NCBI GenBank assembly: GCA_947259765.1
Contig: CAMYNG010000006.1
Coordinates: forward strand, 1 to 64,000
DNA: 64,000 bases
Direction: 5' to 3'
Source of the DNA: an uncultured Ectothiorhodospiraceae bacterium
Lineage (GTDB): Bacteria > Pseudomonadota > Gammaproteobacteria > CAMYNG01
Each line of letters opens with the position of its first letter. The first letter of the stretch is position 1. Of this stretch, positions 11,088 through 20,890 are shown in pieces. The position numbers and the translations under genes are program-made. A model generated the notes under the pieces. It saw only the letters and a list, made by a program, of their open reading frames with translations. It was not told where the DNA came from and did no database searches.

Positions 11088-12506
11088 ATGAAACACAACT
11101 CGGAACTGGACAAACTGCCACGACTGGTTTACTCCATTGTGGTGGTTGGTTTTCTGGTTGTGGTTTTGAACACTGTTTTTCTGTATAAGCTCACGCGTGA
11201 TAATGCTGAGTTGGAGCAACGACTGAATCTTTTCCATCTGCCAAATGCAACCTTGCTCAGCAACGCACTGATTGAAATCGGACAGATTCGATTTATAAAC
11301 CGTTACGGTACCGGCAGTACAGGTCTGCCCGTAAGCCTGACAATGGAATCCCTTGACCAACATCGCTTCCTTATCGATGACACCATCAAGGCCGTACTTG
11401 ATGTGCAGAAACAATACGGTACGCCCACCTTTATTGCTCCAGTGCAACGTCTCAAGACTCGATTTGAGCGCTGGGTCATTTCTCTTGGCGGTACCAAGCA
11501 TGGAAGTCTTCCTGCGGACCTGCAAACCGACGCCCTTGAACGTCTCAAATACAGCGTCAAACAATTGCACCGTTTGCACCTTCGCGAACTTCGCAGCCTA
11601 TCCAGCGCGGTACAAAGCAACAACCAGCAGCAGGCATCACGCATCATGTTGGTGTCTTTCTTGAGTCTTTTGCTCGGAGGTGTGATTGTTTACCGCGTGT
11701 TTGGACATATTTTTTCCTCCATTCGCATACAGCGAAAAAATGAGCAAGACCTGCACGATTACCGTAACAACCTAGAAGAACTCGTCGAAGCACGTACCAC
11801 CGATCTGAAACAAATGATCCACGAGTCTGAGTCGTTCAGCTATTCCGTATCCCACGATTTACGCTCGCCGTTGCGCGCCATCGACGGTTTTAGCAAGGCG
11901 CTGCAAGAAGACTATCACGGTCAACTCGACGAACAGGCGAGCTCCTACCTGGATCGTATTCGTCGCGCGTCACAGCGTATGGGCGAATTAATCGACGATT
12001 TGCTGGCGCTGTCCCGGGTCAGTCGTCATGAGCTGGTACATCGTGACATCGACCTTTGCCAGCTGGCACACGAAATCGTGCACCAGTATCAATCCCGCCA
12101 TCCCGACGCGCATATTGAGTTTGACTGCGCGGCCTCTTGCACCGGCCGGGGTGACGAACGCCTGTTGCGCCTGGCACTGGACAATCTACTTACCAATGCA
12201 ATCAAATTCTCCCAAAAACAACCTGTCAGCCAGATCGAGTTTGGTCACTATGAGTACGATGAAGGACCGGTGTTTTTTGTACGTGATAACGGCGTCGGCT
12301 TTGATATGCAATACGTCGGGAAACTGTTTGGCGCTTTTCAGCGCCTGCACACTGACAAGGAATTTGAGGGTACCGGGATCGGATTGGCCACCGTCGAAAG
12401 AATTATTCACCGTCATCACGGCCGTATCTGGGCCGAGTCCAAGGCCGGCCAGGGTGCGAGCTTCTTTTTTACCCTGCACGAAAACACAGCAATTCGCCCC
12501 GACTAG
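11088..12506 (+). CDS. Sensor histidine kinase, two TM helices
   Basis: Start MKHNSELDKLPRL; H-box [59 protein letters not shown] segments near the N terminus and before the coiled coil. Confidence 0.9.
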   Translation: MKHNSELDKLPRLVYSIVVVGFLVVVLNTVFLYKLTRDNAELEQRLNLFHLPNATLLSNALIEIGQIRFINRYGTGSTGLPVSLTMESLDQHRFLIDDTIKAVLDVQKQYGTPTFIAPVQRLKTRFERWVISLGGTKHGSLPADLQTDALERLKYSVKQLHRLHLRELRSLSSAVQSNNQQQASRIMLVSFLSLLLGGVIVYRVFGHIFSSIRIQRKNEQDLHDYRNNLEELVEARTTDLKQMIHESESFSYSVSHDLRSPLRAIDGFSKALQEDYHGQLDEQASSYLDRIRRASQRMGELIDDLLALSRVSRHELVHRDIDLCQLAHEIVHQYQSRHPDAHIEFDCAASCTGRGDERLLRLALDNLLTNAIKFSQKQPVSQIEFGHYEYDEGPVFFVRDNGVGFDMQYVGKLFGAFQRLHTDKEFEGTGIGLATVERIIHRHHGRIWAESKAGQGASFFFTLHENTAIRPD

Positions 12507-12779
12507 TCCTGGCGGACGCTTGAAATTCACCCAACACGCAGTTTTTCGATAGTACCAAACGGCTATTCAACGAGGCGCCCGACCTACCAACTCACGCCTA
12601 AACCTCTGAATTTTATAACCATACTGTCTGAAACGTAATGCGGCTTGAATTTCCGAGCTCACCTACGAGCCTAAAGCTGTGCACGAAAACATCCGATATC
12701 TAGTTGGTATTCCGGGCCTTGGCAAGGTACTCGCCTTTTCCCGGCGGTCGATAATCGCAAACAATAAGCTAGGTTGTAC

Positions 12780-15395
12780 ATGCAACGCATTCTGCTCATC
12801 GAGCCTTCGGCCACCCTGCGCCACGCCGTTGACCGGCATTTACGTAACAGCGGCTACAGCCTGGATATCGAGTCCGATTTTGGCGCGGGTATGGCGCGCC
12901 TTGTCAACGAACCTGAATTCACCTATGCCGCCGTAGTTCTCGGCTGGCCGAGCCAGACCCACTCCGCAAGTGACGAACTACTGGCTAACCTGACTGAACC
13001 ACCCTATACCGATCTCGCCGTGATCGTGATGGCCCATGACGGCGATTCGTCAAAGCTGGCCTGGGTCGGGGGCCGGCCGCACACTGCGTTTGTAATGTGG
13101 GACAACTTTCAGGAGATCGAGCACTCGCTGGATCGTCTGCTCGCGTTGGACCCGGTACACGGCGCCGGCATAGATTTCATCACCGACGCGCCCATCAGCG
13201 TGCTGCTGGTGGACGACTCGCCCACCGCTCGGGTGAAATTTCGCCGCTTGCTCGACAGTGCGGGTTACACGACTGAAACCGTATCCTGTCCCGAAGAGGC
13301 GCTGGCGGTGGCGCAGTCGAAGACATTCGATATTGCCATAATCGATTACTTCATGCCCAACATGACTGGCGACCAGTTGTGTCGAAAGTTGAATGAGTCG
13401 CCGCATACTGCGTCCATAATGAGTGCAATCCTGACCAGCACCTATTCGGACAAGGTCATCAGCGGTTCTCTTGCGGCCGGTGCCGTTGAATGCATGTTCA
13501 AAAACGAATCCGACGATTTGTTCCTCACGCGCGTGTCGGCCATGAGCCGCTCGGTGCAGTTCACCCGACGTATCGAGACGGAGCGCCAACGCCTTGATGG
13601 CATCCTGTCTTCGGTTGGCGACGGTGTCTACGGCATTAATCAGGAATGCGTCATCACCTTTGTCAATCCGGCGGCATTACGTATTTTGGGTTTTCGTAAC
13701 GCAGAAGACGTGCTGGGCAAGAAGCCGGATGAGTTGTTTCATAAATCGTTCTCGCACCATCCGTCACAGGAAATGGATGCAAGCTATCTCTACAAATGCA
13801 TTCGCAAGGGAGAGAACATGCATTCGGTAGAGTCCACGTTCTACCGCGCCGATGAAAAATTGATCCAGGTAGAACTAACGGTCTATCCGTTGCGTATCGA
13901 AGGCCATCAGGAAGGCGCGGTCGTCGCGTTTCGTGATATCACCGAGCGCAAACTTCTGGAAGAGGAACTCAAATGGCAGGTCAATCACGATTCACTGACC
14001 AAGCTTCTCAACCGCAAGTTCTTTGAAGATGCCCTGGACCAGGAGGTTCGCCGCCTGAAACGCTCGGACGAACACAGTGCGCTTATTTATCTTGATCTGG
14101 ATCGATTCAAGTATGTAAATGACACGGCAGGCCACGCGGTCGGCGACCAGATGCTAATCGAGGTAGGACATCTGTTGCGCTCGCGCCTGCGGCAAGCGGA
14201 TCTGCTTGCGCGTTTAGGTGGCGATGAATTTGCAATCATTTTGCGCAACGTCAAGGGCAAAGACCCGCAGGTCTGCGCCGACGAGTTCCGTGCGCAATTG
14301 AGCGGCTTTGATTTCGTGCAAAACAACCGGGTGTATAAAATCGGTGCAAGTGTCGGTGTCGTTCTCATGGACAAGAACACGCTGTCACCGGGCGAGGCAC
14401 TGGCCAACGCGGACATCGCCTGTCATCTTGCCAAACAATCCGGTCGCAACCAGACTCATCTTTATGCCGCCGACACGGACGACAAAACGGCAATGGACAT
14501 GGAGCTGGGCTGGTCAACACGTCTGCGCAACGCGCTGGAACACAATGCCTTCGCGCTGCACTACCAGCCCATATTGCCGTTGGCCGCCATTGAACCTGAA
14601 AGCCTCAATGAGGAAAATCCCGCCATATGGGCTGACATGGTTAACAAAGGTATCCCACGGGACACGCTTTACGAGGTGTTATTGCGGCTCCCCGACAGTC
14701 AGAAAAAACCCATCGCACCCGGTGCATTCCTGCCGACTGCGGAGCGCTTTAACCTGATGCCCGAGATCGACTACTGGGTGGTGGAGAATGCGCTGGCCTA
14801 TCAGGCGCGCTTGCATAACGCAGGCATCCACGCCGGCCTGTCAGTCAACCTGTCTGCACAGAGCCTGGATAGTGACAACATAATTAAGTTGGTAAAAGAG
14901 GGTCTTAAAAATTACCAACTCGATCCCTCTACCCTGGTGTTTGAAATTACCGAGACCAGCGCGATTTACAATATCGAATCGGCGCAACGGGTTATCGGCG
15001 AACTCAGTCAGCACGGCTGTCGCTTCGCATTGGATGATTTTGGTAGCGGTTACTGTTCGTTTTCACATTTGAAGAACCTGCCGGTCGAAATCATCAAGAT
15101 CGACGGCATGTTTATCGCCGACCTGGTAAACGACCCCATGGACATGGCCATCATTCGTTCCATTAACGATATCGCGCATTCGCTGGGCAAGAAAACAGTC
15201 GCGGAATGTGTAGAAAACGCGGCTGCACTGCGTTTGCTACAGGAGTGCGGCGTTGATTATGTGCAAGGCTATTACATCTCCCGTCCGTTGGACCTGGTAC
15301 CAAAATCGGAAGCAGAGGTCCGGCAGGATCCCTTTGCCAGTGGCCTGATGTCGCTGGACCAGGACTTCTTCAAGAATCCGCCTTTTTCGGCCTGA
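12780..15395 (+). CDS. REC(degenerate)-REC-PAS-GGDEF-EAL cyclic-di-GMP regulator
   Basis: Second REC intact (SVLLVDDSPTARVKFR...DIAIIDYFMPNMTGD), PAS ending FRDITERKLLEEEL, LARLGGDEFAIIL, EAL-type motifs YEVLLR, SVNLSAQSL, FEITETSAI, ALDDFGSGYCSFSHLK, VAECVENAA, VQGYYISRPL. Confidence 0.95.
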   Translation: MQRILLIEPSATLRHAVDRHLRNSGYSLDIESDFGAGMARLVNEPEFTYAAVVLGWPSQTHSASDELLANLTEPPYTDLAVIVMAHDGDSSKLAWVGGRPHTAFVMWDNFQEIEHSLDRLLALDPVHGAGIDFITDAPISVLLVDDSPTARVKFRRLLDSAGYTTETVSCPEEALAVAQSKTFDIAIIDYFMPNMTGDQLCRKLNESPHTASIMSAILTSTYSDKVISGSLAAGAVECMFKNESDDLFLTRVSAMSRSVQFTRRIETERQRLDGILSSVGDGVYGINQECVITFVNPAALRILGFRNAEDVLGKKPDELFHKSFSHHPSQEMDASYLYKCIRKGENMHSVESTFYRADEKLIQVELTVYPLRIEGHQEGAVVAFRDITERKLLEEELKWQVNHDSLTKLLNRKFFEDALDQEVRRLKRSDEHSALIYLDLDRFKYVNDTAGHAVGDQMLIEVGHLLRSRLRQADLLARLGGDEFAIILRNVKGKDPQVCADEFRAQLSGFDFVQNNRVYKIGASVGVVLMDKNTLSPGEALANADIACHLAKQSGRNQTHLYAADTDDKTAMDMELGWSTRLRNALEHNAFALHYQPILPLAAIEPESLNEENPAIWADMVNKGIPRDTLYEVLLRLPDSQKKPIAPGAFLPTAERFNLMPEIDYWVVENALAYQARLHNAGIHAGLSVNLSAQSLDSDNIIKLVKEGLKNYQLDPSTLVFEITETSAIYNIESAQRVIGELSQHGCRFALDDFGSGYCSFSHLKNLPVEIIKIDGMFIADLVNDPMDMAIIRSINDIAHSLGKKTVAECVENAAALRLLQECGVDYVQGYYISRPLDLVPKSEAEVRQDPFASGLMSLDQDFFKNPPFSA

Positions 15396-15484
15396 CTACA
15401 GCGATTGCCGGCCACGTCTTTTCAAGATAGCAGGGGCTCTTGAGCGCCCTTTATTTTCCTATCGACCAAAAGGGCCTGGATGTA

Positions 15485-15731
15485 GGCAAGGTCACCAGAC
15501 CCCCACGGCGAAACACGCCGTGAATACTTTCTTTGCTACGCATCCAGCTCCACAAAGAAAGTCCAGGGCGTACGTCCATGTACGCCCGTTCATTTCGGGG
15601 CCACCGAAACTCACCCCTGTAGGCTTCACGGCAGCATCCCTCGGCAACTGCGTCCTGCGTTGCTCTACCTCCTGCATCCCTGCAGTCGTGCTGCCGAAAG
15701 AGTCTCGCCATGGGGGCCTGGTGACCTTGCC
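15485..15731. repeat. 247-bp hairpin-rich element bounded by about 29-bp terminal inverted repeats
   Basis: Left ggcaaggtcaccagacccccacggcgaaa (15485-15513); right arm reverse complement ggcaaggtcaccaggcccccatggcgaga (15703-15731), 26/29 match; interior contains several further perfect hairpins. Confidence 0.85.
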
Positions 15732-15899
15732 GCTGGAATTTAACAGGGCTCCGGCTTCCCACCGGCTCTTCGAAAAGCAATATAAACAACAAGTTACTAG
15801 CCCTCAAGGTGTCTCGGTGTAATGCTTACTCCATACCCTGTTGCCTTTGTGGCGTTGGTGTAAAATGCCCTCCCTTGCGAATAAACCGGGAGCGGGTTT

Positions 15900-16445
15900 T
15901 TGGAACAATATCGTGGTACTACCGTGGTCTCTGTCCGGCGTGGCAACCACGTGGTTATAGGTGGAGACGGCCAGGTCACCCTGGGTGACACTATAATGAA
16001 GGGAAATGCGCGTAAGGTGCGCCGCCTGTATCACGACCAGGTGATTGCCGGTTTCGCCGGTGGCACGGCTGATGCCTTTACCCTGTTTGAGCGCTTTGAG
16101 GGCCAACTGGAAAAACATTCCGGTAACCTGGTACGCGCCGCCGTTGAACTCGCCAAAGACTGGCGTACCGATCGCATGTTGCGCCGTTTGGAGGCATTGC
16201 TTGCCGTTGCGGATCAACAAAGTTCCCTGATTATTTCCGGTAACGGCGATGTCATCGAACCGGAAGGCGGACTTATCGCCATCGGTTCCGGTGGCCCCTA
16301 CGCACAGTCTGCCGCCCGGGTATTACTCGAAAATACCGAGCTGGATGCACGCAGCGTGGCCGAGAAAGCACTGTCAATGGCCGCTGATATTTGTATCTAC
16401 ACCAATCACAATCTCGTGTTTGAAGAACTGACCACCCAGGAATGA
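15900..16445 (+). CDS. hslV: ATP-dependent protease subunit HslV
   Basis: TTG start; [43 protein letters not shown], threonine protease. Confidence 0.97.
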   Translation: MEQYRGTTVVSVRRGNHVVIGGDGQVTLGDTIMKGNARKVRRLYHDQVIAGFAGGTADAFTLFERFEGQLEKHSGNLVRAAVELAKDWRTDRMLRRLEALLAVADQQSSLIISGNGDVIEPEGGLIAIGSGGPYAQSAARVLLENTELDARSVAEKALSMAADICIYTNHNLVFEELTTQE

Positions 16446-16452
16446 ATTACTG

Positions 16453-17799
16453 ATGACCCGCATGACGCCCCGTGAAATCGTTCACGAACTGGACAAGCAC
16501 ATCATCGGCCAGGATGCCGCCAAACGCGCCGTGGCTATTGCCTTGCGTAATCGCTGGCGACGTAGCTGTGTTGATGAAGAGCTGCGAAATGAAATCACAC
16601 CGAAGAATATTTTGATGATTGGACCTACCGGCGTGGGCAAGACCGAAATCGCCCGGCGCCTGGCTCGACTTGCCGACGCACCCTTTATAAAGGTAGAGGC
16701 GACAAAGTTCACCGAGGTCGGTTATGTGGGCCGTGACGTGGAGTCCATCATTCGCGATCTGGTAGACGTGTCCATAAAAATGACACGCGAAAAAGCGATG
16801 GAGAAAGTGCGTCACCGCGCTTTGGATGCTGCCGAAGAGCGCGTGCTGGATATCCTGATTCCGCGCGCACGTACTTTCAGTTTCGGTACCGACGATGAAG
16901 CCGAGGAAGAAGAGGAAGACAACAGCGGCACGCGACAGAAATTCCGCAAGAAGCTGCGCGAAGGTGAGCTCGACGATAAAGAAATCGAAGTTGAACTGGC
17001 GGCGCCCAATGTTGGCGTGGAAATTATGGCACCGCCGGGCATGGAGGACATGACCAACCAGTTGCAAAGCATGTTCCAGAATATGTCGGGCGGTAAGAAA
17101 CAAACCCGCAAGTTACCAATCCGCGAGGCCATGAAACAGCTTACCGACGAGGAAGCCGCCCGCCTGATCAACGATGACGAGACCAAATCACGTGCTGTCG
17201 AGAACGTTGAGCAACACGGCATTGTATTTCTCGACGAAATGGACAAGATCAGCAAGCGCGGTGAAAGCTCCGGACCCGATGTGTCCCGTGAGGGCGTGCA
17301 ACGCGATCTGCTACCGCTGGTGGAAGGCTCAACAGTGAGCACCAAGTTCGGCATGGTTAAAACCGATCATATTCTGTTTATTGCTTCGGGGGCGTTTCAT
17401 GTCGCCAAACCGTCTGATTTGATCCCGGAATTACAGGGCCGTTTTCCCATCCGCGTTGAGCTCGGTCCACTCGGCGCAGAAGAGTTCGTGCGTATTCTCA
17501 CCGAACCCGACGCCTCGTTAACCGAGCAGTACCGCGCCCTACTGAATACAGAAAACGTCGAATTAAAGTTTACCGAAGATGGCATCCGGCGAATTGCAGA
17601 AGTTGCCTGGCAGGTGAACGAGCGCACCGAGAATATTGGTGCCCGCCGCTTGCACACGGTACTTGAGCGCCTGCTTGAAGAGATTTCCTACTCGGCTGCA
17701 GACAGCGACGGTGAGACCCTTACGATTGATACGGATTACGTAAATAAACAGCTGGAAAACCTCGTCGAGGACGAGGACTTAAGCCGTTATATTTTGTAG
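16453..17799 (+). CDS. hslU: ATP-dependent protease ATPase subunit HslU
   Basis: 448 aa; [33 protein letters not shown], Walker [18 protein letters not shown]. Confidence 0.97.
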   Translation: MTRMTPREIVHELDKHIIGQDAAKRAVAIALRNRWRRSCVDEELRNEITPKNILMIGPTGVGKTEIARRLARLADAPFIKVEATKFTEVGYVGRDVESIIRDLVDVSIKMTREKAMEKVRHRALDAAEERVLDILIPRARTFSFGTDDEAEEEEEDNSGTRQKFRKKLREGELDDKEIEVELAAPNVGVEIMAPPGMEDMTNQLQSMFQNMSGGKKQTRKLPIREAMKQLTDEEAARLINDDETKSRAVENVEQHGIVFLDEMDKISKRGESSGPDVSREGVQRDLLPLVEGSTVSTKFGMVKTDHILFIASGAFHVAKPSDLIPELQGRFPIRVELGPLGAEEFVRILTEPDASLTEQYRALLNTENVELKFTEDGIRRIAEVAWQVNERTENIGARRLHTVLERLLEEISYSAADSDGETLTIDTDYVNKQLENLVEDEDLSRYIL

Positions 17800-17935
17800 G
17801 AGATAGGTTCGAGATCGTGGCGGTTTAAGCCGGTAAATACGCTGTATTTTCAAAACATGCTTTGCCGGTCTGCGCCGAACCCTGTAACTTACACACGTTA
17901 AAATAATTAACCTACCCGGATAATGATATTCAGCC

Positions 17936-18298
17936 ATGTCAGATACACCCAAACCAACAGAAATTAATCTTCACCAGCAATCACGCGTCCTTGAAATTGC
18001 CTTTGATGACGGCGGTCACTTTAACTTGCCGTGCGAGTTTCTGCGTGTTTATTCACCGTCAGCGGAAGTGCAGGGCCATGGTCCCGGTCAGGGTGTTTTG
18101 CAAGTCGGCAAGGAAGATGTCAACATCGAGAAAATCGAACAAGTCGGCAACTACGCCCTGCAGTTCTATTTTGATGACAACCACAACACCGGCATCTATT
18201 CCTACGAGACCCTGTACAAATTTGGCAAGAACTATGACGAGTTATGGCAGGATTATCTGCAGCGCCTTAAAGAAGCGGGTCACGAACACAAGGGCTAG
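17936..18298 (+). CDS. DUF971 (gamma-butyrobetaine hydroxylase N-terminal-like) protein
   Basis: 120 aa; INLHQQSRVLEIAFDDGGHFNLPCEFLRVYSPSAEVQGHG...; position between hslU and ubiE. Confidence 0.85.
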   Translation: MSDTPKPTEINLHQQSRVLEIAFDDGGHFNLPCEFLRVYSPSAEVQGHGPGQGVLQVGKEDVNIEKIEQVGNYALQFYFDDNHNTGIYSYETLYKFGKNYDELWQDYLQRLKEAGHEHKG

Positions 18299-18419
18299 AA
18301 GCGCCCCGAACGCCAATTTAATTGAGCACTGTTGAAATACTTTCATGTTTCGTTTGTGGACAGCAATACGGCTGTTTGGTAGTGATTAAATTTTTAAGTA
18401 GCACGACCTTGAGAAAATC

Positions 18420-19166
18420 ATGAGCGACAAGACGACACATTTCGGTTATCAGGAAGTCCCGTTTACCGACAAGGTGAAACACGTTGCCGACGTGTTTCAT
18501 TCGGTTGCCGGTAAATACGACCTCATGAACGATCTGATGTCGTTGGGCGTTCATCGCCTGTGGAAACGTTACACCCTTGAGTTATGTGGCGTACGCCCCG
18601 GCCAGAAGGTTTTGGATCTCGCCGGTGGTACTGGCGATCTCGCGGCGGCCTTCGCACCATTGGTCGGCCCTGGGGGCGAAGTGGTGCTGGCCGATATCAA
18701 CGAATCCATGATCAAGGTAGGCCGGGAACGCCTGGTCGACAAAGGCATTGTTGGCAACGTCGCCTACGTACAAGCCAATGCCGAAGAACTGCCGTTTCCC
18801 GACAACCATTTCGACCGCGTAACTATCGCCTTTGGTTTGCGCAACGTGACAGACAAGGACCGGGCACTACGTTCCATTTTTCGCGTTTTAAAACCCGGTG
18901 GCGCACTATTGGTACTGGAATTTTCAAAGCCAACGGATAACACCATACGCCAACTGTACGACAAGTACTCGTTTCATATCCTGCCACGGCTTGGCAAATT
19001 GATTACCAATGATGCTGAAAGCTATCGTTACCTGGCCGAGTCCATTCGCATGCATCCGGATCAGGACACCTTGCTCGGTATGCTGGAAAGCGCGGGCTAC
19101 GAGAAGTGTGAGTACTTTAATCTGTCGACCGGGATCGTCGCCTTGCATCGTGGGTACAAGTTCTAA
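18420..19166 (+). CDS. ubiE: Ubiquinone/menaquinone biosynthesis C-methyltransferase
   Basis: 248 aa; [75 protein letters not shown]. Confidence 0.97.
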   Translation: MSDKTTHFGYQEVPFTDKVKHVADVFHSVAGKYDLMNDLMSLGVHRLWKRYTLELCGVRPGQKVLDLAGGTGDLAAAFAPLVGPGGEVVLADINESMIKVGRERLVDKGIVGNVAYVQANAEELPFPDNHFDRVTIAFGLRNVTDKDRALRSIFRVLKPGGALLVLEFSKPTDNTIRQLYDKYSFHILPRLGKLITNDAESYRYLAESIRMHPDQDTLLGMLESAGYEKCEYFNLSTGIVALHRGYKF

Positions 19167-19663
19167 TGCGGTCCGCCCCCGTTAAACGGGCGGCGTTTCT
19201 TGGCCGGCGGTTGCTGGCGGTGGTGCTTGACAGCCTGCTTTACTCAGCCGCCCTGTTTCCTGTCATGTATGCGGTATTTGGCGCCGACTACTTCAATTCC
19301 CAAAGGCTATCATCACTTTCTCCGTTCTCGCTTGACGGCCTGATACTCATTGCCTTTGATGATCTCATACCGGCTCTGCTGCTGGTATTTTGCTGGTTTC
19401 GCTGGGGCGCAACGCCCGGTAAATTTCTTATGGGCCTGCGCGTGATTGATGCTAACAGCGGTGGTCCCATTAGCCTGGGCCAGAGCGTGGCCCGCTTGTT
19501 CGGCTACATAGTCAGCATGCTGGCATTGTTTCTGGGATTTGCCTGGGCAATTTGGGACAAACGCTGCCGTGGCTGGCATGACTACATCGCACGGACACTA
19601 GTAGTGGACGAAGCAGGTTATGAGTCTCTCTCACTGAAACAACTTGTCGAGGGTGAACGATGA
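19166..19663 (+). CDS. RDD family membrane protein
   Basis: 165 aa; AAFLGRRLLAVVLDSLLYSAALF, WGATPGKFLMGLRVID, WHDYIARTLVV; 1-nt overlap with ubiE stop (taatg). Confidence 0.85.
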   Translation: MRSAPVKRAAFLGRRLLAVVLDSLLYSAALFPVMYAVFGADYFNSQRLSSLSPFSLDGLILIAFDDLIPALLLVFCWFRWGATPGKFLMGLRVIDANSGGPISLGQSVARLFGYIVSMLALFLGFAWAIWDKRCRGWHDYIARTLVVDEAGYESLSLKQLVEGER

Positions 19664-20307
19664 CGCAAAACACCTCACGCGATCACCTGCTCCCGGAATT
19701 GGACAGTGCCTTTTCGGCGGCGGTTGAGACTGCGCTGAATGCTTGGCTGCGAATGGATCCTGAGGGAACCGGTCGTCTGACACCGTTTGTCGACAAGGTG
19801 ATCGCACTGGAACTCCGCGGCACGGGGCGCACCCTTTTTATGCTGCCGTGGGCAGGCGGGATTCGCGTTCACAGCCACTTTGATGCGGAGGCGGACACCG
19901 TGATTTCCGGCACGCCGCTGGGATTGCTGAAAATGCGCCTGAATCCACAGGATCAACGCGATGTGCTGGCCGGTGAAATCACCATCGCCGGGGATGTCGA
20001 GCTGGGACAGAAGTTCAGCGCCATGCTCGAGGCCGTCGATCCTGACTGGGAAGAGCAAGTCGCCGGGCTTACCGGCGATGTGACCGCGCACCGGCTGGGC
20101 AGCCTCGTGCGCGGCTTAACCGGGTGGGCACGTGACGCAGCAACGGTTCTGGTGGAAAACGCCGCGGACTACCTGCAACAGGAGAGCCAATGGTCGCCGC
20201 CGGCAGAAACGGTCGATCCGTTTTTGAATAAAGTGGATGCCTTACGCGCAGATATCGATAGATTGGATGCCCGTATTAAACGCCTACAGGAAACAATCAC
20301 GCCCTAG
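19660..20307 (+). CDS. ubiJ: Ubiquinone biosynthesis accessory factor UbiJ (SCP2 domain)
   Basis: 215 aa; LNAWLRMDPEGTGRLTPFVDKVIALELRGTGRTLFM..., DVTAHRLGSLVRGLTGWARD; 4-nt ATGA overlap with RDD gene. Confidence 0.85.
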   Translation: MTQNTSRDHLLPELDSAFSAAVETALNAWLRMDPEGTGRLTPFVDKVIALELRGTGRTLFMLPWAGGIRVHSHFDAEADTVISGTPLGLLKMRLNPQDQRDVLAGEITIAGDVELGQKFSAMLEAVDPDWEEQVAGLTGDVTAHRLGSLVRGLTGWARDAATVLVENAADYLQQESQWSPPAETVDPFLNKVDALRADIDRLDARIKRLQETITP

Positions 20308-20453
20308 ATTACCACGCCGTTTGAGTACGCTCACAAAGGTGCAGACATGCAAATCCACCGGTGATGGAGTATGCTACGGCTCCCGATTTGAAACTCAAAT
20401 TACAAGTTTCCAGTTCAATGCTCCCGATCTGAACGTGAAATTGCAGAATGCCA

Positions 20454-20816
20454 ATGAGTACAATTCCTGACTTTTCCGATGAAGAATTCAACGTCGTGCG
20501 CGATACGGTTAAAGAGCGCTTCCGCCAGGACGTGCCGATTGAACCTGTCGATACAGAGTTACGTTTGTACAAGGACGACCGTGAGCTCACCGAATGTCCG
20601 GCACTCTATTGGCAGGTGGGAGAATGCCACTTCCTGTTAGCAAAAATGGGCGACAGCGTCTTTCATTGCCAGTTTTTCTACAGTGTGCGCGATCAATACG
20701 GTACCGGTATCGATCGCTTCGATGACATCCTCAACGCGGTCACCACACTTTTGCAGGTCCAGGCCGATCACGAGTCACAACGGCAGGATGAACCAAATAG
20801 CCAACCATCAGAATAA
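20454..20816 (+). CDS. Hypothetical protein
   Basis: ORF 20448-20816, likely start MSTIPDFSDEEFN; compact acidic soluble protein, no family recognised. Confidence 0.6.
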   Translation: MSTIPDFSDEEFNVVRDTVKERFRQDVPIEPVDTELRLYKDDRELTECPALYWQVGECHFLLAKMGDSVFHCQFFYSVRDQYGTGIDRFDDILNAVTTLLQVQADHESQRQDEPNSQPSE

Positions 20817-20890
20817 ATCGTCTCGCCACGGAACCGGATTCAACTCTTAAATACACTATTCAAAAAAAACCAAATGGAGGTCTTTTAATA

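Noticed and set aside
15900-15902. hslV apparently lacking an ATG start
   Set aside because: TTG start at 15900 gives the family-typical MEQYRGTT N terminus, so this is a normal alternative start and not a truncated gene.
17806-17880. tRNA-like ggttcgaga string after hslU
   Set aside because: No acceptor/anticodon stems could be assembled around it; more likely part of an imperfect terminator hairpin.
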